A DNA stretch of 23,679 nucleotides from Candidatus Iainarchaeum sp. GTDB taxonomy: Archaea > Iainarchaeota > Iainarchaeia > Iainarchaeales > DTGL01. The stretch lies in the NCBI GenBank assembly GCA_017608575.1, contig JAFCFP010000014.1, positions 1-23,679 of the forward strand, in the 5' to 3' direction. Position numbers and translations under genes: made by a program. The notes beneath the pieces are model-generated. The model was not told the origin of the DNA and made no database searches. It saw only the letters and a program-made list of their open reading frames with translations. Shown piece by piece: positions 1 to 6,914 of this stretch (position 1 is its first letter; each line of letters opens with the position of its first letter).

Positions 1-861
1 GGCTATTTCAAGTATTCTTTTTTCCGGAATTTTTTGCTTTGCGCCTTTTGCTTCATTTAGCGTGATTTTTTCGTTTTTTTTTCCCTTGCGCACTATTTTC
101 CATTGCTGATAGCGTGGCTTAATGCTCAGTATTTTCATTTTTCCCTTGTCAACTACATATGTGTCCGGTGTAATGCTGCCTGAAACAATTGCTTCTCCCA
201 AACCATAGCATGCTTCAATTATTATTTTGTTTTCATCGCCTGTTGGGTCAGCTGTGAACATTACACCGCTTGTTTCAGAGTCAACCATTTTTTGAACTAT
301 TACCGCAATTCCCACTTTTTCTGTTTTGAATCCCTTTTTTTTCCTATAATAAGTAGCGCGCGCGGTAAACAATGAAGCCCAGCAGTTTTTTATTGCACGG
401 ATTAATTCTTCTTTGCCAATAATGTTCAAATAGGTTTCCTGTTGTCCGGCAAAACTTGCTGTTGGCAAATCTTCAGCAGTGGCAGAACTTCTGACTGCAA
501 CATATTGCTGTTGTGAGGAAGTTAACCATGCGAGCCTTTCCTCTCCAAGCTTTGAATAAGCAATAAGGATTTCGTTCCTCAATTCTTCATCCATTTTTGT
601 TTTTTTAATTAACTCTCTAACTTCTGCGGTAACGCTTTCCAATTGCTCAGTGTTGTCAACGCTAATGGAATCAATTTTGTCCAGTATTTGCCACTTTATC
701 CCGGTTTTTTCAATGAATTTAAAATATGCTGTTGAAGTAACTATGAAACCTGCCGGAACTGGAAAATTTGCATTCACCAATTCGCCCAAATTTGCGCCTT
801 TTCCACCAACCAAGCCAACATGCTTTGCGTTTACTTCCCTGAACCACGCTATGTTCTTCAT
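1..861 (-). CDS. ppsA: Phosphoenolpyruvate synthase, N-terminal part (cut by window start)
   Basis: Catalyses pyruvate + ATP + H2O to PEP + AMP + phosphate, the entry to gluconeogenesis in the cytoplasm. The 287 residues present are the ATP-grasp-like nucleotide-binding domain. The start is MKNIAWFREV, then GGKGANLGEL near residue 20, FPVPAGF near 45, RSSATAEDLP and FAGQQETYLN near 125-145, ADPTGDENKIIIEACYGLGE further on, and ITPDTYVV. These are hallmark stretches of the PpsA/PPDK family. The swivelling phospho-His domain and the PEP-binding barrel lie beyond the window. The ATG at 861 is preceded by a purine-rich AGGGGA about 5 nt upstream. It lies 64 nt downstream of L10e on the same strand. 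An AT-rich TATA-like stretch at about 893-905 could give it its own promoter. Identity is firm; the full length is not visible. Confidence 0.95.
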   Translation of the reverse strand, partial: MKNIAWFREVNAKHVGLVGGKGANLGELVNANFPVPAGFIVTSTAYFKFIEKTGIKWQILDKIDSISVDNTEQLESVTAEVRELIKKTKMDEELRNEILIAYSKLGEERLAWLTSSQQQYVAVRSSATAEDLPTASFAGQQETYLNIIGKEELIRAIKNCWASLFTARATYYRKKKGFKTEKVGIAVIVQKMVDSETSGVMFTADPTGDENKIIIEACYGLGEAIVSGSITPDTYVVDKGKMKILSIKPRYQQWKIVRKGKKNEKITLNEAKGAKQKIPEKRILEIA

Positions 862-925
862 TTTTTCCCCTAATTAAAAAGGCAAATGTTGTTTATTAAT
901 TTATCGCGTGGCATTGGAAAAAGAA

Positions 926-1645
926 TTAGTTTTTCTGGGCTTGTTTCTCTTCCTTTTTTTCTTCTGTTTTCTTTTCTTCTTTTGCTGGTTTTTCTTCTGT
1001 TTTCTTTTCTTCTTCTGTTTTCTTTTCGCCTTCTCCTTCTTCCTTTTTCTCTTCTTTTTCTTCCTTTTCTTCAGCCATTTTTATTTTTACTGCTCTTGGT
1101 CTTGTTCCAATGGATTTAACATCAGTGTGCACTTTTACTTTTATTTTGAATGGAAGTTTTGCCTTTGCTCTTTCAAGCGCGGTTTTGGCCACTTCAATGT
1201 TTTCTTCATCCACTAAAACGCTTGTTATTACTTGGCCTTTGCGGACTCTTGCTGCTCTGCCAATTACTTTTCCAAACGCATGACTCATTCCCTGTGAGAC
1301 ACGGTCAGCTCCAGCGCCTTGTGCTTGTTTGTTTTCCCTTAAAGCTTGGTAGGGAAAAACCCTAATGCGCATAAAATAGCCTTCTTTTCCAAGGTGTTTT
1401 TGCAAATAACGGTTTACGAGCATTCTCATTGCTTCAATGGCGTTGTCTCTCACTTGCACTTTGTCCTGGCTTATTAAGTCAACTATGTGGGTGAATTCTT
1501 TGGATGGATTGCCCATATTGAACTGCCTTATTCGCAGAGCAGGGTTTGCTCCAACATAATTCTTTCTGTGCTTTGCTATAGCTATTCGAGTGAATGCCCT
1601 GTCTTTTTTAATGTCCCTATAGCATCTGCCTGGTCTTAAACCCAT
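926..1645 (-). CDS. rpl10e: Large-subunit ribosomal protein L10e (uL16)
   Basis: Component of the 50S subunit near the peptidyl-transferase and tRNA-binding region. Residues 1-190 match archaeal/eukaryotic L10e: MGLRPGRCYR at the start, HRKNYVGANP, IRQFNMGNPS, a FMRIRVFPYQALRENK segment at 91-106 and the GAGADRVSQGMSHAFGK loop at 110-126. Archaeal L10e proteins usually end near 170-180 residues. This one continues with about 49 residues of almost pure Lys/Glu with a few Thr, Pro and Gly (191-239). The start ATG at 1645 has AGGTG about 9 nt upstream. About 100 nt of leader separates it from the next gene upstream, so it probably has its own promoter. Identity is firm; the role of the tail is unknown. 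Confidence 0.97.
   Translation of the reverse strand: MGLRPGRCYRDIKKDRAFTRIAIAKHRKNYVGANPALRIRQFNMGNPSKEFTHIVDLISQDKVQVRDNAIEAMRMLVNRYLQKHLGKEGYFMRIRVFPYQALRENKQAQGAGADRVSQGMSHAFGKVIGRAARVRKGQVITSVLVDEENIEVAKTALERAKAKLPFKIKVKVHTDVKSIGTRPRAVKIKMAEEKEEKEEKKEEGEGEKKTEEEKKTEEKPAKEEKKTEEKKEEKQAQKN
929..1075 (-). repeat. Low-complexity Lys/Glu coding tract (L10e tail)
   Basis: The DNA is a near-uninterrupted run of AAA/GAA/GAG codons on the minus strand, seen as T/C-rich DNA on the plus strand. It encodes imperfect repeats of KKTEEK-like units at residues 191-239 of L10e. Slippage in such a tract could change tail length between strains. Confidence 0.8.
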
Positions 1646-1747
1646 TCAAGAAACACCTTTTTTAAAGAATAAAAAATTACGCTGAAAGAAATAGCGCAAT
1701 ATATGAAAATTCCAAGCATTTAGTTTAAAAAGGTTATGCAAAGCGCT
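1646..1747 (-). promoter_or_regulatory. Leader and promoter region of rpl10e
   Basis: This 102-nt gap contains, on the minus strand, a TATA-like TTTTTAAAC at about 1724-1733 and a second AT-rich stretch near 1698-1707. The Shine-Dalgarno AAGGTG lies just before the L10e ATG. The first box would give a leader of roughly 50 nt. No clear structured leader element was recognised. Confidence 0.4.
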
Positions 1748-2392
1748 TTATTTTCGCATCCTTCTTGCAGGCAAGCGCTTTGGCTTTGGTTGGCATTCTT
1801 TTCTAAGCTTTCTGGCTACAAGTGACATTTGCAGCGCTCCACCAACCCGCATTCTCATTATTTTTGGATTCTCCATTAGTTTTTCTCTTTCCGCTGTTGA
1901 AAGGCGAAGCCCTGCTTTTTTAAGGGTTTTTTTTATTATGCTTCTTTTTTGTGCTTTGAAATGCTCTCCAATTCTTTTTGCATCTGCTTTGTAGGTGAGC
2001 CACACTAGCTTTCCTGGTGGTGTTGTTTTTAGAATGGTTCTTGGCATTAATCCGTATTCGCGTGCTATTTTGAAAACACTTCCAAATCTTTTTTCTATTT
2101 CTCTTGCAGTAAATGGTTTTGGCCTGGATTTTGAGCCAAGCATTGCTGCTTCTGCCTGTAAAGCCAGCTGGCAGAGTTTTTCTTTTTTATCGCTTGCTTT
2201 TCTCAAATAATTTATTTTTGCTTTTATTTCTTCAAGTGGCTGGCTTAAAAGCCTTGTCCAGCCAGGATAAGTGAGTTCTTCTGGAATTGTTTTGCCGTAC
2301 TGCATTACTTCCGAAATAATTGATAGTTTTTCTCTTGCAAACCGAATGCCTTTTGATTCAAGTTTTTCAAGTGTTTCATCAAAGCCAGGCAT
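1748..2392 (-). CDS. Conserved-looking basic protein of unknown function
   Basis: I do not recognise this 214-residue protein. It is soluble, with no signal peptide or membrane segment. The N-terminal half is helical and mixed-charge, with an EELTYPGWTRLL segment at about 38-49. A stretch at about 92-120, FTAREIEKRFGSVFKIAREYG followed by LMPRTIL, reads like a helix-turn-helix. The C-terminal 70 residues are strongly basic and end in KPKRLPARRMRK, so nucleic-acid or ribosome binding is plausible. It has its own TATA-like box upstream and lies between L10e and tRNA-Cys on the same strand, a translation-related setting. Codon use resembles the neighbours and the frame is uninterrupted, so it is very likely a real gene. 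Function is inference only. Confidence 0.8.
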   Translation of the reverse strand: MPGFDETLEKLESKGIRFAREKLSIISEVMQYGKTIPEELTYPGWTRLLSQPLEEIKAKINYLRKASDKKEKLCQLALQAEAAMLGSKSRPKPFTAREIEKRFGSVFKIAREYGLMPRTILKTTPPGKLVWLTYKADAKRIGEHFKAQKRSIIKKTLKKAGLRLSTAEREKLMENPKIMRMRVGGALQMSLVARKLRKECQPKPKRLPARRMRK

Positions 2393-2416
2393 AAAAAGTG
2401 TAGAGGTTAATCATTT

Positions 2417-2426
2417 TTTATATTTA
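2417..2426 (-). promoter_or_regulatory. TATA-like box for the 1748-2392 gene
   Basis: On the minus strand the sequence AAATATAAAA is centred about 29 nt upstream of the ATG at 2392. That is the spacing expected for a leaderless or near-leaderless archaeal transcript. Confidence 0.45.
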
Positions 2427-2451
2427 TTGGGGTGGGTGTTAATTTGCTTAA

Positions 2452-2522
2452 AGCGGGAGGCGGAAGTCGAATCCGCTTCTCCCGGTCTGCAGCCGGGTGC
2501 ATAGCCGTTCTGCCACTCCCGC
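2452..2522 (-). tRNA. tRNA-Cys (anticodon GCA)
   Basis: The reverse complement folds as a 71-nt tRNA. The acceptor stem is GCGGGAG with CTCCCGC. The anticodon stem CCCGG/CCGGG closes the 7-nt loop CTGCAGA with anticodon GCA. The T-stem GCGGA/TCCGC carries a TTCGACT loop, and the D arm is short (GCA/TGC). The discriminator base is U, as is usual for tRNA-Cys. There is no intron and the 3' CCA is not encoded. It diverges from the ThiI-like gene at 2588. Confidence 0.95.
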
Positions 2523-2587
2523 TTTTTTTTAGCATTAATTAATGTAAGTGGAATTGTTTTAATTGTTTTCTTATCCAATGCATTTCT
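2523..2587. promoter_or_regulatory. Divergent promoter region of tRNA-Cys and the ThiI-like gene
   Basis: A 65-nt AT-rich spacer. It contains the perfect 12-bp palindrome CATTAATTAATG at 2533-2544. A second TATA-like stretch (CAATTAAAAC on the minus strand, about 2553-2562) lies about 36 nt upstream of the mature tRNA 5' end. Either box could serve one or both directions. No Shine-Dalgarno is seen before the ATG at 2588, suggesting a short or absent leader. Confidence 0.4.
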
Positions 2588-3490
2588 ATGCTTTCTCCAA
2601 ATGTTCTCTTGCTGAAATCATCTTCTGAAATTTTCCTTAAAAGCGAGCGCGTAAAACAGTACTTTAACCGTAAGCTGCGTGACAACATTAAAACTGCACT
2701 GCATAATGCTGGCTTGCGGGGTTTTTCCCTGAAGCAAGGGCGTGGCAGAATGTTCCTTTATGTTCATGAATTGGAAGAAGCAGCCGGCATTCTGCGAAAA
2801 GTGTTTGGATTGCATTCAATTGCTCCAGCGTTTGAATTTAATACTGAAAGTCTTTCCAGCATAGTTGAAAATGTTGTTTCTTTTGCCGAAGGACGTTTTG
2901 AGAAAGTGCGTACTTTTGCTGTTCGCGTTAGCCGTTCAGGGGAACAGCCTTTTTCATCCCAGGAATTGGAGAGAGCGCTTGGTGCTGAAATTTTAAGGCA
3001 TTTTCCCTTTTTGCGCGTGAATTTGAATAACCCCGAAAGGATTCTTTTTCTTGAGTTGCGTGGGGAAAAAGGATATTGTTATGTAGAAGAAATTCCTTGT
3101 TTTTCTGGATTGCCATTGGGAGTTGAAGGCTTTGTTGGAGTGTTTTTTGAGGGTAAGGAAGAAGAACTTGTGGCAGCTTGGCTTTTAATGAAACGCGGCT
3201 GCAATATTTTTCCCATAGTGAAGCGTTCCTCTAAAAAAATGGAAAAACACCTCTCAGTGCTTGTACCATGGAATTTGGGTAGAAATTTTGCTCTTTCACT
3301 TGAAAAGGATTTAATGCAATTGATTGAGGAACGCGGTCTGCTTGCACTGGTTAGGGCTGATTCTATTGTTTCAAAAAAGGCTTTTTTGGAATACGCAGAA
3401 TTTGATGAAAGAATGCCTTTGCCTGTTTTTCGCCCGCTTTTGTTCCATTCAAACGAATGGATTAAAAAAGCCGCAAATACTATAAAATGA
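2588..3490 (+). CDS. ThiI-like protein (NFLD-THUMP-PP-loop fold) lacking the PP-loop motif
   Basis: The domain order follows ThiI, the tRNA 4-thiouridine synthetase. An N-terminal ferredoxin-like region lies at about 1-60, with FLKSERVKQYFNRKL near its start. A THUMP RNA-binding domain at about 65-170 holds FAVRVSRSGEQPFSS and VNLNNPERILFLELRGEKGY. A remnant PP-loop domain begins CFSGLPLGVEGFVGV at 171-185. In ThiI the next residues are SGGxDS, which bind ATP. Here they are FEGKEEEL (187-194), followed by a well-kept VAAWLLMKRGC. The end also matches ThiI: ALVRADS and LPVFRPLLFHSNEWIKKA. The total of 300 residues is shorter than typical archaeal ThiI (about 380-400), with material missing between about 215 and 250. 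tRNA thiolation by this protein is therefore unlikely. A retained tRNA-binding or assembly role is inference. It is divergent from tRNA-Cys and is followed by the Mre11-like gene 25 nt later. Confidence 0.8.
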   Translation: MLSPNVLLLKSSSEIFLKSERVKQYFNRKLRDNIKTALHNAGLRGFSLKQGRGRMFLYVHELEEAAGILRKVFGLHSIAPAFEFNTESLSSIVENVVSFAEGRFEKVRTFAVRVSRSGEQPFSSQELERALGAEILRHFPFLRVNLNNPERILFLELRGEKGYCYVEEIPCFSGLPLGVEGFVGVFFEGKEEELVAAWLLMKRGCNIFPIVKRSSKKMEKHLSVLVPWNLGRNFALSLEKDLMQLIEERGLLALVRADSIVSKKAFLEYAEFDERMPLPVFRPLLFHSNEWIKKAANTIK

Positions 3491-3515
3491 ATCTTGCTTA
3501 CTTTTTTTGATTTGA

Positions 3516-4805
3516 ATGAAAATTGCTTTTTTAACGGATTTTCACATTGGCTTTGAACAGGAAGGCCGCCAGGGCGAGGCTTTTTTGCTTGCAAAAAGCG
3601 CTCTTTCACAGGCAATAAAAGCAGGTGCAGAGTTAATTGTTTTTAATGGCGATTTGTTCAATAGAGCTTTACCGACTCAAGAGGATTTCTTTGAAGCGTT
3701 CCGTCTTTTTTCTAGCTGCCATAATGCTCCAAAGCCAGGCATTAAAATAACTTTTGAAAAGAACGGGAAAGCGCGTGAAGTGCAATTTTCAGGAATTCCG
3801 GTTATTGCAATCCATGGCACCCATGAATTCAGAGGACGTGATTTCAGGAATGCATTGGAGGTAATGGATTCAGCGGGTTTTTTGGTTTACATTCATGCAG
3901 CCAAAGCAATTGTTGAAAATAGCAATGAAAAGATTGTTTTCCATGGCTTGGGGGGAGTGCCAGAAAAAAAAGCCCGGGATGCATTGCTTAAATGGAACCC
4001 TAAGCCAGTGCCAAGCGCAAAAAATGTTTTGCTCTTGCACCAATCCTTTAAAGAATTCCTGCCATTTGATGATGAAATGATTGCATCGCTCAGCATTTCC
4101 GATTTGCCGGATGGTTTTGATTTTGTTGTGAACGGTCATTTGCACACCCATGCTGAATTCAAGGAGAACGGAAAAATCCTTCTTATTCCTGGCTCGACAA
4201 TTATCACTCAATTAAAGCAATCCGAAGCAGAAAACGCGAAAGGGTTTTATTTTTATGATTCCCTTTCGGAAAAAATTGAATTCAAAGAGCTGGAAGAGTT
4301 CAGGTCTTTTTATTATAAAAAGATTGAATTGGCGAACGCTTCAGTTGTTGAGGTTCTTAACACTGCAAGAGAGGCAATTGTTTCCATGCTTTCAATCAAG
4401 CAGGAAAAGAAAATGAAACCACTTGTACGCATTGTTTTAAAAGGCTCGCTTGCAAAGGGCTTGAATTCAGAGGATATTGATTTCAGTGGACTAATTGAAG
4501 AATTCAGGGAAAAAGCAGTTGTGTCAATTTTGAGTTCTTTTTCTGGCGAGGATTTTAGCAAAAAAATAAATGAATTGAAAAAACTTCAAAGGGAAAAGCA
4601 GTCCATTTCAGAAATGGGTCTGGCAATTCTTGAAAAAAATTTGAAAGAAACAGGTTTTGGAAACGCATTTGATGTGAGAAGAATGCTGTCGCTTTTAAGC
4701 GAAGGCAACACTGAAAAAGCCCTTCAATTGCTTCTCGAATTAGAGCCAAAAGCCCAGCCGGAAGCAATGCAAAAAGCACAAAAAAACCAGCAAAACGCAA
4801 AATAA
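3516..4805 (+). CDS. Mre11/SbcD-type DNA repair metallophosphoesterase
   Basis: A calcineurin-like metallophosphoesterase of the Mre11 family, expected to process DNA ends as a Mn-dependent nuclease. Motifs visible are DFH at 8-10, GDLF at 45-48, GTHE at 101-104, LLLHQS with H175, and GHLHTH at 207-212. In most family members motif III is GNHD/E and its Asn is a metal ligand. Here it is Thr102. The C-terminal part (about 240-429) has a capping-like region, a charged helical segment around 350-375 (KINELKKLQREKQ) that could meet Rad50 coiled coils, and a Gln/Lys-rich end. Rad50, HerA and NurA are not adjacent. The ATG at 3516 gives DFH at the expected distance; no Shine-Dalgarno is seen. The family call is firm. 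Whether it is an orthologue of Mre11 or a paralogue with altered metal binding is open. Confidence 0.88.
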   Translation: MKIAFLTDFHIGFEQEGRQGEAFLLAKSALSQAIKAGAELIVFNGDLFNRALPTQEDFFEAFRLFSSCHNAPKPGIKITFEKNGKAREVQFSGIPVIAIHGTHEFRGRDFRNALEVMDSAGFLVYIHAAKAIVENSNEKIVFHGLGGVPEKKARDALLKWNPKPVPSAKNVLLLHQSFKEFLPFDDEMIASLSISDLPDGFDFVVNGHLHTHAEFKENGKILLIPGSTIITQLKQSEAENAKGFYFYDSLSEKIEFKELEEFRSFYYKKIELANASVVEVLNTAREAIVSMLSIKQEKKMKPLVRIVLKGSLAKGLNSEDIDFSGLIEEFREKAVVSILSSFSGEDFSKKINELKKLQREKQSISEMGLAILEKNLKETGFGNAFDVRRMLSLLSEGNTEKALQLLLELEPKAQPEAMQKAQKNQQNAK

Positions 4806-4840
4806 CAAAATACGTTCATTGTCTAATTTTCAGCATAGTT

Positions 4841-4870
4841 ATTTTATTTTTTTGCTTTTTAAATTATATG
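4841..4870 (+). promoter_or_regulatory. T-rich tract and TATA-like promoter ahead of acetyl-CoA synthetase
   Basis: The 130-nt gap 4806-4935 holds a T-rich tract (4841-4860) that could end the mre11-like transcript. It runs into TTTTTAAATTATATG (4856-4870), a good archaeal TATA candidate. The start of transcription would then lie near 4895, leaving a leader of about 40 nt that ends in the Shine-Dalgarno TAGGGGGT, 5 nt before the ATG. Confidence 0.5.
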
Positions 4871-4935
4871 CTTTAAAACGCTTTATTTTAAACGCAATTC
4901 AAATTAGCTGTTAAAATTTTATTAGGGGGTTTTTT

Positions 4936-6885
4936 ATGGCTACGAAATGGGTTACTGAAAAGGATGAAAAAGGCTATTATTGGCCAAGCGATGAAATGAA
5001 AAAATACGCAAACATGGCTGACGTGGATATTTTCAAAAAAGCTTCCCAAAACCCAGAGGAATTCTGGGCTGAAAAAGCAAAAGAAAACATTCACTGGTTT
5101 GAGCCATTCTCAAAGGCTTATGAATGGAATCCACCCCACTTTAAATGGTTTATTGGTGGCAAAACAAATGCCAGCTACAACTGCCTTGACAGGCATGTTA
5201 TTTCTGGAAAAGGTGACAAAACAGCAATAATCTGGGTTCCAGAGCCAACTGAAGAAAAAGCAGTAAAAATCTCTTACGCTGAATTGCTTGAAAAAGTCAA
5301 AAAGTTTTCAAACATATTAAAAAAATTAGGAGTCAAAAAAGGAGACAGGGTTGGCATTTACCTGCCAATGATTCCGGAAGTACAAATTGCAATGCTTGCG
5401 TGCGCTCGCATTGGAGCAATTCACAGCGTTTGCTTTTCCGCTTTTAGTGGAGACTCGTTAAAAACAAGGTTAATTGATTCAAATGCTAAAGTGCTGATAA
5501 CAAGTGATGGCTATTACCGCAGAGGAAAGCCATTAAACCTTAAAAACAACGCAGACATTGCAGTTGAAGGAACTTCAGTTGAACACGTAATAGTTGTCAA
5601 AAGAGCCGGTGTTGAAGTGGAAATGAAAGAAGGCAGAGATCACTGGTTCCATGAATTAATGGAAGAAGCAAGTAATGAATGCGAAGCAGAAAAAATGGAT
5701 TCAGAGGACTACCTTTTCATTCTCTACACAAGCGGCACAACAGGAAAACCAAAAGGAATTGTCCACGAAACAGGCGGCTACTTAACCCAAGCTGATCTCA
5801 CCTGCAGGTGGCTCTTTGACTTGCACGAAGAAGATGTTTTCTGGTGTACTGCTGATGTTGGATGGATTACAGGGCACACCTACAATTGTTATGGTCCGCT
5901 TTCAGTTGGAGCAACACTGCTTCTCTTTGAAGGAGCTCCGGATTACCCGGATAAAGACAGGTGGTGGAAAGAAATAGAAGAACACAAAGTAACAATCTTT
6001 TACACTGCTCCAACAGCGATAAGGATGTTTGCCCAATGGGGTGACTCCTATGTTAAAAAGCACGATTTGAGTTCTCTGAGATTGCTTGGCACAGTCGGAG
6101 AACCAATTGATGAAGATGCTTGGATGTGGTTCTTTGAAACAGTGGGTGGCTCACGCTGTCCAATAATTGACACATGGTGGCAGACCGAAACAGGTGCAGT
6201 AATGATTTCAGAATTGCCCGGAATAGGGCCATTCATTCCAACCGTTGCAGGAAAACCCTTGCCGGGAGTGAAAGCCGAAATAGTTGACGAAGGAAAAAAC
6301 CCGGTTTCCGGTGGCGAAGGCGGTTACTTGATTCTAAAATCGCCTTTCTCTCCAGGAATGCTTCGCACTGTTTACAATGATGACGAAAAATACGTTAAAA
6401 CCTATTTCACTGAATACGGTCCAGAGATTTATTTCACTGGCGATGGAGCGAGATGGTTTGATGAAGAAAACATAAGAGTAACAGGCAGAATTGATGATGT
6501 AATGAAAGTAGCAGGGCACAGGCTTTCCACTGGCGAAGTGGAAAACGCTATTGCTTCTCATGAAAAAGTAAGCGAGTGTGCAGTGGTTCCAAAGCCACAC
6601 CAAATAAAAGGAGAAGTGCCAGTTGCCTTTGTTGTATTAAAAGGCGTTGAACCAAGTGATGAATTAAAGCAGGAATTGGTGGCACATGTGCGCAAAGAAA
6701 TTGGTCCAACAGCAAAACCAGAGGAAATCTATTTCGTTAACGACTTGCCTAAAACACGCAGTGGAAAAATAATGCGTCGCATGCTCAAATCCCTGCTCAC
6801 AAACCAGCCATTGGGTGATGCGACAACGTTGCAGAACGCTGAAACAATAAAGCATTTAAAAGAAGTAACAGGTTACGAGGGCTGA
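4936..6885 (+). CDS. acs: Acetyl-CoA synthetase (AMP-forming)
   Basis: Converts acetate, ATP and CoA to acetyl-CoA, AMP and PPi through acetyl-adenylate in the cytoplasm. At 649 residues it matches the usual 650-residue family length. It has the GGKTNASYNCLDRH N-terminal signature at 74-87, the phosphate-binding YTSGTTGKPKG at 264-274, WWQTETGA at 414-421 with the Trp typical of short-chain specificity, and GRIDDVMKVAGHRLSTGEVE at the hinge. PKTRSGKIMRR near the C-terminus contains the adenylation lysine (K611), the usual target of regulatory acetylation. It has its own promoter and a strong GGGGG Shine-Dalgarno, and a T-tract ends it. Codons look more C-ending than in the two genes upstream, consistent with high expression or separate origin. 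Many archaea use the ADP-forming enzyme instead. Propionyl-CoA synthetase is a weaker alternative. Confidence 0.95.
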   Translation: MATKWVTEKDEKGYYWPSDEMKKYANMADVDIFKKASQNPEEFWAEKAKENIHWFEPFSKAYEWNPPHFKWFIGGKTNASYNCLDRHVISGKGDKTAIIWVPEPTEEKAVKISYAELLEKVKKFSNILKKLGVKKGDRVGIYLPMIPEVQIAMLACARIGAIHSVCFSAFSGDSLKTRLIDSNAKVLITSDGYYRRGKPLNLKNNADIAVEGTSVEHVIVVKRAGVEVEMKEGRDHWFHELMEEASNECEAEKMDSEDYLFILYTSGTTGKPKGIVHETGGYLTQADLTCRWLFDLHEEDVFWCTADVGWITGHTYNCYGPLSVGATLLLFEGAPDYPDKDRWWKEIEEHKVTIFYTAPTAIRMFAQWGDSYVKKHDLSSLRLLGTVGEPIDEDAWMWFFETVGGSRCPIIDTWWQTETGAVMISELPGIGPFIPTVAGKPLPGVKAEIVDEGKNPVSGGEGGYLILKSPFSPGMLRTVYNDDEKYVKTYFTEYGPEIYFTGDGARWFDEENIRVTGRIDDVMKVAGHRLSTGEVENAIASHEKVSECAVVPKPHQIKGEVPVAFVVLKGVEPSDELKQELVAHVRKEIGPTAKPEEIYFVNDLPKTRSGKIMRRMLKSLLTNQPLGDATTLQNAETIKHLKEVTGYEG

Positions 6886-6896
6886 AGCCCTTGTAA

Positions 6897-6914
6897 TTTT
6901 TTTTTATTTTTTTT
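6897..6914 (+). terminator. Poly-T terminator after acs
   Basis: Twelve bases after the acs stop codon the plus strand is 17 T and one A over 18 nt. This is the typical U-tract form of archaeal intrinsic termination. The convergent small gene ends at 6915, directly beside it. Confidence 0.6.

Noticed and set aside
908..1216. Phe/Leu-rich plus-strand frames opposite the L10e tail that look like membrane proteins
   Set aside because: They are the antisense reading of the Lys/Glu codons (TTC/CTT), and L10e on the other strand is certain.
3079..3615. 178-residue minus-strand frame across the ThiI-like and Mre11-like genes
   Set aside because: It is antisense to two genes with clear family motifs and shows no recognisable domain.
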